This document shows, one piece after another, positions 20,252-32,740 of a DNA stretch of 64,000 nt; within the stretch, counting starts at the first letter, position 1; each line of letters begins with the position of its first letter. Source of the stretch: Endomychus coccineus (taxonomy: Eukaryota; Arthropoda; Insecta; Coleoptera; Endomychidae); contig OY294067.1 in NCBI GenBank assembly GCA_958510875.1, forward strand, positions 136,307,726-136,371,725. The letters run 5' to 3'. The translations under genes and the position numbers were made by a program. The notes below the pieces were generated by a model. It did not search any database. It was not told the origin of the DNA and was given only the letters and a program-made list of their open reading frames with translations.

Positions 20252-21510
20252 ATGAACACCTTTCAGCCATTCAAATTACCAGGAGTTGCGGGAATCTTCC
20301 TCGTCCTGTTCCAGCGAGGGCAAAAAGAAATTCGACCATACAAAGTAAACATCAGTCGAAGTAGCTTAGAGCTAGAAAACATACCTGAGGTCTGGAGGAG
20401 TGCCAAGGTCACCTTCATTCCTAAAATTGGTAAGACGGATAGAGCCTATCTCAGATCCTTGCGACCAATCAGTCTCACATCCATCGTTCTGAGAACGGTA
20501 GAGAAAGCAACAAGCAGCTAACAAATATATCAGAACAGAAATCTTGAAGCGAGTGCCATTGCACCTACGCCAGCATGCATAAGAAACAGGCAAATCAACA
20601 GAGACTGTATTGGTGCAACTGACAGATAAAATCCAGGATAGCCTGGAGTGAAGAAACTATAGATTGTGCCTTTTTTAGATATAGAAGAGGCTTTTAACAA
20701 TACATCACATGAAGCAGTCAAAAGAGCGCTAAAAGACCTAGCAGAAGATAGCACGACAACCAGGTGGTTTTCGCAACTGCTCTCTTACAGAATAGCGGAG
20801 ACAAAAATAGAACAAAAAACTATTTCCATCTGCACAATTGGAGGTAGCTCACCAATGGGAGTGACGTCCGCATTTATGTGAAGCCTAATTGACTCCTCTG
20901 CGATCTGACCGACCTCCTCATATTCTGTCACAGTTATGGCGGCGACACAGTTATATTCAGATATTCGCAAGAGGTAAGCTTGAGAATATCCTCTGTGACA
21001 TAGTTCATAGAGGCCTTAATTGTGCTATAGAATGGTGCCAATCACAGAATTGGATGAGAGCGTTATTCAGTGGAAGTAGGATATCTGGGGATTATAGTTG
21101 ATGGAATATTCCTCTGGAAAAAGCATGAAAAAAAACATGAGCATTAAACCTACAAGATCTCTAATGGTCTGCAAAAAAATTGCGGTGAAAAATGAGGATG
21201 TGACCCTAGTATCTTGCGGTAGATGTACACAGCAATAATGAGACCAATTATCACATATGTGGCAATGTGTATAATGTATAGAATTACTGAAGAGGGAATC
21301 ACCAAACGTGAATATGGAACCCTCACTGTGAATCAGCAAACCTGGAACATGCGCCAAGTTATTATGCAAAGAAGGTATAGCTTCGTGAAAGAATTCAAAA
21401 CGAGGCCATGTCGCAAAAATGAATGAGACAAAAACATCATCCCAAGTCTCAGTAGAAGGCCCATATTGGTACACTGATGGCTCTGAGATAACAAAAAGGA
21501 CTGAAATACT
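20252..21510 (+). pseudogene. Non-LTR retrotransposon RT and RNase H relic (I/LOA/jockey group)
   Basis: Decayed plus-strand non-LTR retrotransposon. Recognisable in order are PEVWRSAKVTFIPKIGK then LRPISLTS (RT fingers, 20385-20490), FLDIEEAFNNTSHEAVKRAL (20670-20730, palm motif with the catalytic Asp region F-L-D-I), a corrupted G-x-P-x-G-V block near 20850, an LGI-like segment with LWKKH near 21080-21130, MYTAIMRPIITYVAM (21223-21265), and WYTDGSEI near 21470-21490, which looks like the start of a C-terminal RNase H domain. Presence of that domain points to the I/LOA side of the non-LTR tree. Many stops and frameshifts make it a pseudogene. Confidence 0.7.
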
Positions 21511-21724
21511 ATGAAAACAAAGTTTCCAAACTCAAATTCACGATATAAGATGATATGTTGAGTTCAATATATAAAATTCAATATAAGAAAAGAGTTTCGT
21601 AGAGAAGATATAGTCATGCTGTATAGCTTAGCAGCAACTCGAAATTTTGTAATAAAATGCTGAGTAAGGAAGGATTAGCCTAATTTTCATGAAATCAGAT
21701 ATCGATACTGTAACGGTTTCGCCG

Positions 21725-22007
21725 TTACGTGTTTGAAGAACACTGTAATGAATTGATTAAGATTTCTCTTCGGTTAGGAATCGTGTCATATGATTTATCA
21801 GAGACATCTGCCCGGTCAATAAAACATCGACTATTGAAACTAGCATTCCTTATGCACCAGAATGCTTTCATTGAGAACAATGAATTAATTATAAATGGCA
21901 CTTCATATTTTTCCGAGGAACTGAATATTGAAGAAAACGTTGAAAGAAAAGGAACCACCGCACCTTCAACACCAACTGTTAAATCAAAAATCGAGGAGTG
22001 TTTGTAA
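21725..22007 (+). other. Uncharacterised 92-codon open frame
   Basis: An open frame from 21729 has unremarkable composition, HCNELIKISLRLGIVSYDLS near its start and a hydrophilic, Pro/Thr-containing C-terminus. I recognise no domain. It lies between two decayed retrotransposons and could be the end of an ORF1 belonging to the downstream element, or chance. An imperfect inverted repeat (gtaacg gtttcg ccgttac) precedes it at about 21708-21726. Confidence 0.2.
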
Positions 22008-22425
22008 ATAGTGAATGTGGAGTGAAACACAACAAAAACAATGAGCCTGGAACAGCATCTAGAGTGATAAAGGATAGACCAAAAACAAGATCAGTGGTTG
22101 AGGAAAAAAAAAACTCACACTCCGAAATTAAACATTAAAGGAGGCTAGGGAATGTCAATATTTTTTTTATAACTTATAAGATAAATTCTGTACCATATAT
22201 CAATGTGTCTTGTGTATCATTCAATTTTAACAAACCAAAACGCCATAATTATTCTTCACGACTAAAAATCTCTAACAATCTTAATCAGTCAATGCAATCA
22301 ATTTTAATGATTTCAAATTACGTTGTTGTTAGGAAATTCTTATATAATCACATATTTATTGTTTTGTTAGAGCCTAACATGGTCTGTTCATAATAATTAT
22401 TGTTCTTAGTTATACATATTCAATC

Positions 22426-23406
22426 ATGGATACATTCATTAGAGATCAAATAGAGAAACCTATAGACACAATGACTGTAGAAGATCTTCAATCATACAAA
22501 AATAAATTCCCACAATCTACAAATGAATTCAAATTGATTCATCTTAATATAAGGAGCGCAAACAAAAATCTTGATGAATTTAGATTATTTTTAACTAGCT
22601 TAGGAGCATATGATATTATAATATTCACCGAAACTTGGTATCTGTCGAATGCGAATATATTTAATATTCCTGGGTATGATTTAGTCTACAATTCAGGTCA
22701 AATTAATAAAAATGATGACGGTTTAGCATATGTGAGAACAAGCATAAAATTTTAATCAAATATCATAACCCTAGATAAATTATACATAAATGTTCTAGAA
22801 CTAACCTTTCCGATTGACAATAAGAGCTTTAAGATAATAGCTATATACAGACCTCCCTCAACGTCTCCATATGAGTTTAATGATAAACTAAAAGAATATC
22901 TCAATATAACAAACAAAAATGAATTCGAAGTTGAAATAATTGCCGAAGATCTTAACATAAACATTAATTCTGACTTAGACTATTGTCAAGAGTATTTAAA
23001 TATTTTGGTTACAGAAGGCTTTAAATCTTTAATAATCTTAAGCACAAGACCATTAAGAAGAAACCTAGGCACATGTATTGACCATTTGTTCATTAAATCC
23101 AATATTTTTAAAAGTAATGAAATACGTCCTGCAATATATAAAATAGATATAACAGACCATTATCCAATTTTATTACATCTAACTACACCACAAAGTTCGA
23201 AAGCGAAACATATTAATCCGAATAAAACATACATAAATTATAACATGTTGCGACAAAATTTACAAGCTATGAATTGGGAATGTCATACGACAAAATCTCT
23301 TGATGAATTAACACAAATTATTACTGACACTATTACCATGGCAACTCAAAAATGCACATTCACAATCAAAATACATAAACACAAAATAAATAAAAATCAT
23401 GGATAA
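22426..23406 (+). pseudogene. Retrotransposon endonuclease domain
   Basis: Reads as the apurinic-like endonuclease of the 22.4-26 kb element. FKLIHLNIRSANKNLDEF and IIIFTETWY carry the family motifs H-L-N-I-R-S and T-E-T-W. Next comes an in-frame TAA at 22753, then AIYRPPSTSPYEF, EDLNINI (the family's G-D-F-N-x-N, here with Gly changed to Glu and Phe to Leu), and near the end DHLFIKS and KIDITDHYPILLHL (catalytic S/T-D-H-Y/F). The catalytic Glu and the D-H pair are retained. The stop and a frameshift just beyond 23400 disconnect it from the RT. Confidence 0.75.
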
Positions 23407-23444
23407 CACAAGGACTTCTGAATTCTATTAATAAGAAAAATTTA

Positions 23445-24800
23445 ATGTATAAGAACCTAAAATTAAATACTAATAATAAGGAACTAAAAGTTGAATATCT
23501 GAAATATAGAAACAAATTAACTACACTAATAAAAAACACAAAAATAACATATTATAAAAACCTTATTGATAAAAACAAAACATCAGCAAAAACATTATGG
23601 AACACTATAAAAAATATATGTAACGATAATAAAAAAGAAAATGACATAATAAATCATATAGAAGATGAACATCAAATTATACATAATGATCAGAAAACCA
23701 TCTCCAATCTATTCAATAGCTACTATACAAGCATTGGCGAAAAATTATCATCTAAAATTAGCAGTAAGGATGTATCTCACAGTAAATCTACTTCACTACC
23801 AAACTCAATTTTTTTAACCCACGTAACTGAAACAGAAATAGTTGATACAATTATGGAATTGAAAAACAATAAAATGCCCGGACTTGATAACATAAAAGCT
23901 GAAACACTAAAAAATATAAAACATGAAATAGCCCCTATTCTATCTATATTAATAAACAAAGTAATAGACCAAGGATATTGTCCAAACCTACTCAAAGTAC
24001 CAATAGTAAGACCAATATTTAAAAGTGGAGATAAACAAAAAATATGTAATTATAGACCGATTTCCGTTATTTCCAACTTGACTAAAATATTAGAAAAAAT
24101 ATTAAAAAAACAAATGGATAAATTCTTAATAAAATATAATATAATTTCAACCAACCAAATCGGTTTTCAGTCAGGTAGATCCACACAAGATGCCAAAGCC
24201 AAATTGACATCGAATATCTACTCTGCCGTGGACTCACGTAAACAATCCTCATGTCTATTTCTTGATATAGCCAAAGCATTTGACTGTGTATGTCATAAAA
24301 CATTATTAGCTAAATTACACAAACTAGGTTTTGGAGGTGCAGCGTATGATCTTTTTTAAATAGAACCCAAAGAATTCAAGTTGGCTCTGAAGTTAGTGAT
24401 GTTCCGATAGTAAAATATGGTCTCCACAGGGAACAGTGATTGCCGCAGTCCTATTTTGTATATGTATGAATGATTTACTGAAACTAAATATTCTGGGAAT
24501 GTTGATCAGTTTTGCTGATGACACAGCCATACTCTATACACATGAATCATGGTCAACGCTCCGACAAGTTATTGAATCTGATCTGCAAAAAGTGTTTGCG
24601 TGGTTTGATCAAAATAAATTGACAGTCAATGTAGATAAAACCGAATTTATCCCCTTTTCGTCTTACTTAAATAAATTACCGACTTTTAGCAAACTGAGAA
24701 TCAAATATAATTCAAAATGTATAGAAGTATGTTCATGCGACAATATAAAATATTTAGGCGTTGTTATAGATAGTGACCTAAAATGGGACATTCATATAAT
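23445..24800 (+). pseudogene. Retrotransposon reverse transcriptase domain
   Basis: The RT of the same element starts in the frame opened at 23445. Landmarks are ELKNNKMPGLDNIKAETLKN (23850-23910), LLKVPIVRPIFKSGD and YRPISVISNLTKILEKI (fingers, 23985-24110), GFQSGRSTQDA, and FLDIAKAFDCVCHKTLLAKL (palm catalytic Asp, 24255-24320). The frame is then lost near 24355. It resumes at 24436 with the second catalytic box SFADDTAILYT (24508-24540), then NKLTVNVDKTEFI and YLGVVIDSDLKWDIHI (ends 24800). The YADD-type box is intact. The reading frame ends at the nested insertion. Confidence 0.8.
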
Positions 24801-25565
24801 AATAATAATAATAATAATAATGTTTATTCACGAATCTTTAAACTGTGTTACATGTAATGTTTTAATGAATATGAATAAACAGGGTAATCACTGAAGCTGT
24901 AGTGGGTACAGCTTGTGCGTGATAGATGGTGTGTACAATTATATTCACATATAAACATATATATTTGTCCATGTTGAATGTAATGTGTGAAGAGAACATG
25001 AAAAGTGAACAGATTTAGTGGTTAATACATATTTAGGTAAAGTTGATGTTAATAACAGCAAAATGAAAAAAAAAACTATAAAATGTAAAAGTTGGACGAA
25101 TATAAAATGTTAATATAAATACATTGGAAAAGTTAAATGGAAATAAAATATACCTACAATATAATATGAAAAAAATACAAGTTATGATAATCATAAATCT
25201 AAACAAACACTTTGATTTAAAAATATCACATAATTATGACTACTTAGTAATATAATAAAGTTCAGAAAACTGCTGAGCTTATTCAGTACTTGAGAGTGAG
25301 TCCTTGTAATTTATTGTTAACTATATCGTGTATTATATATCTCTCCGTATGTCGTAACCATTTTTTTATATGAGTTTTGAATGAGTTGAAGTTTTCGATG
25401 GATTTTAAGTGATCTGGTAGGATGTTATATAACTTTGGACTCAAAAATTCAATACTACGTTGCCTCACGCTTTTTTCACATTTTGGCACTGAAAGTTTCA
25501 TTTCTCTGCTCCGAGTGCAATGACCATGTTCGATGGGATCAATTTTAATTTTTTTTTGGTAGAAA
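24800..25565 (-). mobile_element. Nested 5'-truncated non-LTR element with (ATT)n tail
   Basis: Inserted into the element around it in the opposite orientation. On the minus strand it starts near 25560 and codes SVPKCEKSVRQRSIEFLSP then PDHLKSIENFNSFKTHIKKW (25283-25501), the C-terminal end of a non-LTR RT protein. It then has a ~480-bp 3' untranslated region and ends at 24800-24823 in gaataaac followed by repeated ATT. Such trinucleotide tails are typical of CR1/RTE/L2-type insertions. The interrupted host coding resumes in register either side of it. Confidence 0.75.
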
Positions 25566-25990
25566 CCAAATAATAAAGAAGATGCGGTGTCTTTTGAGTA
25601 AATTCAAACTGTTAAGTGATTACATAGATTTAAAAACATTAAGAACTCTCTACTAAGCGCTAGTACAACCGCACCTTACATATGGCATTGTTGGCATATA
25701 ACTCAATATTTTGCAAAAATGGTTTATAAAAATAATATATAAAAAAAATAAACTTTACCCATCAGACTCACTATTTAGAGAGTCAGGATTTCTTGAAATA
25801 AGAAAATTATATATCCAGTCAATTTGCATTGAGCTATATGAAAATCCAAGTATGCTAAGTTTTAATAAGCATGTATATGACAACCTATAACCTATAATAA
25901 CCAAGAAATTATGTCACAAATCTATAGGGCAGAGGTGTTACACATACTTATGTAATTATTAATTAAAATTATGTTCTATATGAAGGTATT

Positions 25991-26261
25991 CTCCTCTTTC
26001 TTCTCTGAATAAATGTATTATATATTGTATTATTGTTAAAATTATTAAGTATTCACAACAAGTACTTCTTTTTTTTTTGGTGAGAGATGGTTGAAACCCT
26101 TTATGGACACAATATGGTCCTGTAACATCCCATAAAGTAGTGTGGGAGTCCCTGAGTCCCGAACTTAATCACCTCAATCAGACAACAAGTACTTAGTACT
26201 TCGTGAATTATTTTTGTTTATTCTAATTGATAATATATTGTATGAACTATTTAACTTATCC
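25991..26261. other. Non-coding DNA after the retrotransposon
   Basis: Contains a poly(T)-led segment (26070-26190) around cagtccctgagtcccgaac-like words that loosely resemble a segment at 27780-27850. It may be part of an unrecognised repeat. No gene. Confidence 0.3.
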
Positions 26262-26312
26262 TTGAATAAATATTATTATTATTATTAATATTATTATTAT
26301 TATTATTATGTT
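26262..26312. repeat. (ATT)n microsatellite
   Basis: About fifteen ATT units with one or two irregularities, preceded by gaataaat. That combination is the typical 3' tail of a non-LTR insertion (compare 24800-24823), so a retrotransposon 3' end may stop here. Confidence 0.85.
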
Positions 26313-29150
26313 TGATGTCGCTAGGTATCGCGAGGAGGGGTAGATATCAGAACGGAAGTCTAAAACAGTCATTGTCGTGACAGTGTTGATTGAGGTATGT
26401 TGATTTTCAATAATTCTTTTGTTTTATATCATTTCTTGAATTTTGCTATTGAAATATAATTAATCGGGGACTATTTAATTTGATTTGTCTTCGTAATTGG
26501 AATTCAGGATGTATAGTCCCTGAACGGGTTATATTCCAGTGGAAGTAATTATCAACTTACCTCACGGCACTTAACACAATAAATTTATATTTAACATATT
26601 TCAATGATAATCTTTTCCATCACTGCATAAATTGTTGTAATTGTTGTACGAAATCAATCTAACGAGACGTAGGCAGTTTATACTGATAATATTCCTTTTT
26701 CCTCTTTGTATTTAACCCCACAAATTGCACATGGTAATATTGAGTGATTTTGAGAATCGCCATTTTGTTATCTGGTACATAAGTACGCAGGGTTGCCTTA
26801 CTAGACTAAAACGTGCAGTAAATGTTGTTCAGGGCTATCACAAAGTAGGTAACTCAATTACTGCTTATTGAGTACATATGTATCACGTCTGCTACGCTCG
26901 TTCAGAGTATACTACAAATTACAAACATCAATCCTTGTATGCAAATCATTCCGAACAATTCAGATTTTATGCTAACCGACAAATTCCAACATTTTAATCA
27001 TTATTCTTCCAGTTACTTCTTGATTTTTCTGCCAATTTAAGTATCAATTGTAATAACTTAATCCTTTCAGATTAATTCAGATTGTTGTTTGACTTATTAC
27101 CTCTTCAAGATTTCAGTATTGTTATACAGTGTTTCTACAATTTGGAGAGATAACATAATCAGTTGTGGAATCGCATGGTTATTCCGATTGATAGTGTAAC
27201 TCGTCCCTTTGAACTTAGGTCAGGTACTGTTCGTTCTTTGAAATTACAGGGTTTGAACGACTGAGGTGCCTCATTCCTTCTTCCCGAGACGGTTTAATGA
27301 ATTCCCTGGCCGGACCGACTTCCAGCTCCATCAAGTTCCAAGGAGGGTAACATTTTCTAGTTTGAATGACCATATTTTCGTTTCTCTGATTTATGTTATC
27401 CAACTGAATTTGTATTCCACTAATTTTTGTAGAACCCATTTCGAGGTTCACTTTTAATTCTTTATATTTTTTCAATTAAAATAATTGATTTCAAACTCTG
27501 AACTAAATTTATATATGCATTTATTTTTTTGTATTTAAATTCTATACCAAGTATTTAATTTCATATTTATTATTATTCAAAATACAATTTTATTTTATGT
27601 AATACCAAAATTCTAATTTATTCAAATTATTATTCTTATTCCTTCAGGAATAAAACAAATTGTTAAGTTGGACTTGCCTTATTTTTCTGAATTTCCATCA
27701 ACTACCATCCACCTCGTAGAGCCTGGATTCTTGACTGTGAATTAATTTTTTTTTTGGTTTAATATTAAGCAGTTGACGCTCAGGGCAATTCACAAGTCTA
27801 GAATCACAGGGCACGTTTCACTACGAGCCCTGAGACTAATTACTTTAATTTGAGCTAGTTGGCAATCAAAAACCGACGGATAGCGTTCCGCTTCAATACG
27901 CACTTAAAAATATAAAATGTAATGCTCAAGACCGCTATATAAAAAAGTACGAAGATCTAATCTAAGCCACGTTTCGATAAACGGGAAACAGGAATCTGGA
28001 GATATTGACAAACCTAAAGACATAAAACTTAATGCTGATATGATTGACACTATTTATATCTATTGTGAAAACGACCTTAGCTTTACTGCCTAGTAGTATA
28101 AAAATACTGATCGAGTAGTCTCATTTAATAAACAAACTAGAGTTTCTATGATTCCAGACATCTTGAAGAATGCAAAAGATATTCTGTTTTATAAAATGGT
28201 ATGTGCTGATATCGCCCATATTTTCAAATGTGTTTAAAATTATATCATATAATCATTGCTAATTATTTTGAACACAATTTCATGTTTGATAAGAATAATT
28301 TAGATTTACAAAATAAAAGTGCAGCTCAATGCATTGATCAAATCCGTCCACAAAACCATAGACTATTCTGGAAGTGGATCATTTTGTCTATCATTGTTTT
28401 GGGATTTAACTATAGTATTGATAGGTTCGATCATTCACTTGTTCTCAGTGAACTCAAGGAATATAATTCTAAAGAGCGTAGTGTTGATCACCATATTTGA
28501 GTAACAGATCTCAATCAGCATTTTTTAATAATCAATTGTCTTCAAAATAGTTGATCAATATTGGAGTATCTCAAGGATCATTAAATTCCAATTTCTTTTC
28601 CTGACTTTTGTCAAAAACTTTAGCAACTATCTCACAGCTGGTTCCATAATGAATCCTCAAGAGCTTCTTTAGTTGAAGAATGCTTTAACGTAAAAGTTAC
28701 TTTGAAATTATTTAAAGTTAATCGGGTTCCATAACGGAACCTCGCTCGTCGCCTTCATCTAAAGTCGACTTCAAGATCATTTGTTCCGGTTGGCAGTACT
28801 AGAATTCAAATATTTGCATGTCGCAATACTAAAGACAGCAGATTTTGAGATCCGGCAGACATTAGGGCGAAGAATAATGGTCGTTATACCTTTTATTCTG
28901 TGGTTTGGCTTTCCCAAACCAGTGAATTCTATACATAGGTTCATTGTCCCATACTTTGCAGCTTGTGGCTCCAGGCTTTATTTCTACATACGATTTCATT
29001 CTCGTTATAGATCACTGCGGATTAGTGGTACATTTGATGCTATTGTCGAAAGTGTGTTGAAATTGATAAATATTGATACGGTGCTTGGATTTACTAATGT
29101 AGCTGATTGTGATAATTCCTATATAATAACTATTCTTACTAGTAATAGGT
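26313..29150. other. Long stretch without a recognisable gene
   Basis: Very AT-rich. The longest open frame is 123 codons at 28781-29152 (plus), which starts MFRLAVLEFKYLHVAIL and shows no domain I can name. Shorter overlapping frames at 28228-28504 are also featureless. I do not call a gene here. Confidence 0.35.
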
Positions 29151-29711
29151 AGATTTTTGCAATATTTTTATACCTTAGAGTGAGGTTGCATCTTTTGCTA
29201 TTGAAACTGAAGTTGTGATCGATAAGAATCAAGCATCATCACTACTGTGAGCATAAAACTATTGAAAAATTCAAACTAATTCTTACTGTTTTGTTTTTTT
29301 TTTCAGTTGTTAATAACAGTTATTGATAATTATTCTAACAATGACGAACGGGGTGTTTTTCAGAGTTTTTGATGGGATAGCACTATTCTAAATGCTTATA
29401 CATTTTCCAAAATATATTATTTGTAATTATTACAGAAAAACAGCATCAAGGAAACAACTAATTCTACTCCAAATGGGGTAATATGTTTATTTGAAGCATT
29501 TAATATATTTTCATCTACCAAATTTGTTATAGAAACACCCACACATGAAACAATTCTCCCCAGAAGAAGCAGTGACAACAACATCTCGCAAAGTTTGTAG
29601 AATTGTATTTTTGATTATTTGCTAAGATTGCCAGAACATTTGTAGCGTTCTCTTGACACCAATTAGATCCCATATGTCCCACGTACGCTTGAAGAGCCTA
29701 TTTCAAAGAAA

Positions 29712-29897
29712 TTGAGGCCTACCATTGTAGATCCAGTGAATTCCAGCAAACTGGGCTACTATTATAAGAAGAAAGAACTCTTCTTTAGATCTGAAATCAA
29801 AGCAAGAATGTTGCAGACAATTAGGGAGCAAGAGCATGAGCTCAGGTGTGAGCTCCTTGAATTAGAAATTAAGCTAAGAGAAGAGGAATTGAAATAA
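29712..29897 (+). pseudogene. Harbinger-associated coiled-coil ORF fragment
   Basis: A 61-codon frame reads KLGYYYKKKELFFRSEIKAR followed by a highly charged heptad-like tail (LQTIREQEHELRCELLELEI, KLREEEL) and stops with TGA/TAA. This resembles the C-terminal end of the Myb/MADF-like second protein that accompanies PIF/Harbinger transposases and helps them enter the nucleus. It is convergent to the transposase remains at 30000-30800, the arrangement seen in such elements. The DNA-binding domain is not recognisable upstream. Confidence 0.4.
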
Positions 29898-30029
29898 AGA
29901 TTTGAACCAAATCTAAATAGAATATAATAATAATATATTTGTATGTGTACATACATGATGTTTAATAATTATTTCAAATATCTGAATCTATATAATAAAT
30001 AAAATTATGAAAAATTCAATGGTTTTATT

Positions 30030-30795
30030 AATTTCTATTGTGTTACAGTCCAGCGAAATGTTAAACCCTAATAATGTTATTATTCTATTTTCTTCATTTT
30101 CACCCATATCATCGAACCACTTCTTGGAAAAGGTCGTTCATGTTCACAGCAATGTTATGCAATACAGCTGCAGCAACAATAACACTCATTGCAGTAGGTA
30201 ATGTAAGTCTAATTCCCAAACTTAAAATATGGTACCTTCTTTTCCACACTCCACATACTGCCTTTCAACAATATTACGTGTTCTAATAATGGATTCATCA
30301 TATACATTTTCTGCTGCTGTTTGTGTTTGTCGCAGCTTTGTCATAAGATAGTGCTCAATAGTGTACCCACTATCTCCAATCAACAAGTGGTTAGAATCAG
30401 AAACGGTTTGCCATTCAAAGCGAAATAACCTTTTCTGCAGCGAAATATTTCTGCAGCTCCACCACCAGGGAATTCTATTTTGATTAAAGTACAATCAATC
30501 GCCCAAATATTTCTGCAAATCTTGCAATTCGTTAGAAATTTTCAGCAGCTCTTTACATTTCTTCATTTTCACTGTACATGTCAATGTATCGTGGAAACAG
30601 TGAAGCAATGGCAGATGAGACCCTTTTTACTATTATGCACGCTGATGTTTCTAAAACACCCATAAAATCACCTGCAGAGATGAACATGGTTCCTGTTGCA
30701 TGGAACCTTAGGGTTAATAATAATCTAGTCAAAGGACGGACATAACCTCTTCTGTAATATAAAATAATTGAAAAAAATATAAGTACCAATACCAT
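30030..30795 (-). pseudogene. HARBI1-like: PIF/Harbinger transposase relic
   Basis: The minus strand contains separated blocks of a HARBI1-like DDE transposase. First, at 30795-30553, comes LTLRFHATGTMFISAGDFMG then SACIIVKRVSSAIASLFPRY (family pattern L-R-F-x-A-x-G-S, then G-x-S). Next, 30494-30222 has LIGDSGYTIEHYLMTKL and IIRTRNIVERQYVECGK (family pattern G-D-x-G-Y, then R-x-x-V-E-R-x-F-G-x-x-K). Finally VAAAVLHNIAV lies near 30150 (family pattern C-x-x-L-H-N). Blocks are in different frames with stops between them. The element probably spans about 29.5-30.8 kb with the coiled-coil ORF. Confidence 0.7.
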
Positions 30796-31494
30796 TTAAT
30801 AATAATTCAAAGATATATATGATGAAACAATTGCCCAACTAGTCTGGTTTCTTGACCTACCTCATTTCTTGGCGCCAGAATCGGCCATTTCGAAAAATCC
30901 GTATTTTACGAATTTCAGACGAAATACTTACCTCATCGATCTAAAACTGATTTAATTCGAATCCAAAATTCAAGCATTTTTGTCCAAAGACATAACTTTG
31001 GAGCCATTTTGAAAATTTTGGACCACCGGAAAATTAAAATTTTTTGAAGTTAGAAATCTATAACGAAATCCAAATTCAACGTCCTATTAGAGATTTTCAT
31101 AGCGACTATTTTAAGTCCAAACAGATCGATTTGGGTTCAGTAGCAATGAAGCTATTCTAAAAAACGTGTTTTTTTGGGCCTATCGACAAAAATCTTGAAG
31201 CAAATTACAGAAAAATACATCGGCTATTTAGGGTTGGAACAGCGTACGGAGATTCGTTAACAATTTCAAGTTATAACGAATTTCACCATAAAAAAACTAG
31301 CGCGGAATTTCATTTAACGGCAATAAGCGAGGGTCGCTACAATAAATTTCGCGCGCAAAATTATACTTCTTTAAATGTTTTAAATGCAACTTAATGCTTA
31401 TAATCGTTTTGTGTGAATGTGTGAGTGTATGTAGACGTGTGAACGTGTATATGTGACCGTGACATGATATCATTATATGGCTTTACATATCAAA

Positions 31495-31750
31495 ATCATC
31501 ATCTAATATACCGATTTCTGGCTCGAGGCAATTAGAACATTCTTCACCTTCACAATACTTTCATATGAGCTACAAGGTGATCCTAATTTTTGCACGAACA
31601 TTTATCAGTACAATTTTTTTTACAATTACAGAGGACTATTTTAATCAAATCATCGGGACGTGCATTTCTACTGTTTGTATAGAAGTAAGTCCATTCGGAC
31701 TATTTCTCCAACCCCATTTCGGTGGATGGAAGGTTTCATTACCGATTCAA
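31495..31750 (-). pseudogene. Cys-rich coding tail, left arm
   Basis: On the minus strand the arm reads GWRNSPNGLTSIQTVEMHVP (near 31720-31660), then in a shifted frame CNCKKNCTDKCSCKN, and near the end a C-x-x-C-like block followed by acidic LDDDFDM and a stop. This resembles the cysteine-rich C-terminal tail (W-G-W then C-x-C-x-x-x-C-x-x-x-C-x-C) of a protein family found in many copies in arthropod genomes. Frameshifts make it non-functional. Confidence 0.4.
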
Positions 31751-32009
31751 ACCTGAACTTGGTAATACACCTAAAAATATGTTGCTTTGCAGTATCATCG
31801 TATTTTCATATGGTTACCTTGTTATGCCTTGGCATAATGTAAATGTTCGCCGGCATGAAACATTGGGAGCATTTTTTTAAACAAATTTATCAGCAAATTA
31901 CAATTCCCCGATCATTCATACTCGACATAAGATTTCATCATGGTAACCATATGAAAATACGATAATGCTGCAAAGTAACATATTCTTAGGGTGAATTGCC
32001 TATTTCAGG

Positions 32010-32282
32010 TTTGAATCGGCAATGAAACCATTGATCCAACGAAATGAGGTTGGAGAAATAGTCCGAAAGGACTTACACCTATACAAATAGTAGAAATGTC
32101 CGTCCCGATGAGTTGATCAAAATAATCCCTTGTGATTGTGAAAAAAATTGTACAGGTAAATGTTCGTGCAAAAATTAGGATTACCTTGTAGCTCATATGT
32201 AAGCATTGTGAAGGTGGAGAATCTTCTGATTGCCCTGAGCCAGAAATCATAATATTAGATAATGATGATTTTGATATGTAAT
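32010..32282 (+). pseudogene. Cys-rich coding tail, right arm
   Basis: Inverted counterpart of the left-arm fragment. LIKIIPCDCEKNCTGKCSCK (32110-32178) is followed in shifted frames by GLPCSS and ICKHCEGGESSDCPEPE, ending with LDNDDFDM and a stop at 32280. The spacing of cysteines suggests a zinc-binding tail. Frameshifts between blocks show decay. Having the same coding tail on both arms means the palindrome arose by inverted duplication of a protein-coding mobile element or gene 3' end. Confidence 0.45.
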
Positions 32283-32740
32283 ACCCTATAATGACATCAT
32301 GTCACGGTCACATATACACATTCACACATCTACATACACTCACACATTCACAGAAAACGATTATAAGCATGCAGGTGCATTTTAAAACATTAAAAAATAA
32401 TTATTCTGCACGCGGAATCTATTGTACCGACTCTCGCTTATTGCTGCTAAATGAAATTCCGCTCTAGTTTTTTATGATGAAATTTGTAATAGCTTGGAAT
32501 AATGAACGAATCTCCGTACGCTGTTTCAAACCTGAATAGCTGATGTATTTCTCTGTAATTTGCTAAAAGATTTTGTCGATAGGCCCAAAATTCGGCCCCA
32601 TTGAGGCCCAAACACATTTATTGGGATAGCTTCATTTCTACTCAACCCAAATCGATCTGTTTGGACTTAAAGTAATAGCTATTAAAATCTCTGATAGAAC
32701 GTAGTATTTGGGTTTCGTGTAAAATTTCTAAGCCTATTTT

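Larger units (their letters stand above)
22426..25990 (+). mobile_element. Non-LTR retrotransposon (CR1/jockey-like), split by an insertion
   Basis: A long plus-strand element with an endonuclease and a reverse transcriptase, very AT-rich. It is broken by an in-frame stop at 22753, a frameshift near 23390, a break near 24350 and a ~760-bp nested insertion at 24800-25565. Coding homology resumes after the insertion at about 25570 with KFKLLSDYIDLKTLRTL, then QPHLTYGI, and runs to about 25890. The tail lies near 25990. Lesions are few for its length, so it is a moderately young copy. Confidence 0.8.

Noticed and set aside
21725..22030. Open frame of 92 codons as a host gene
   Set aside because: Short, no domain, and placed between two retrotransposons; kept only as a low-confidence feature.
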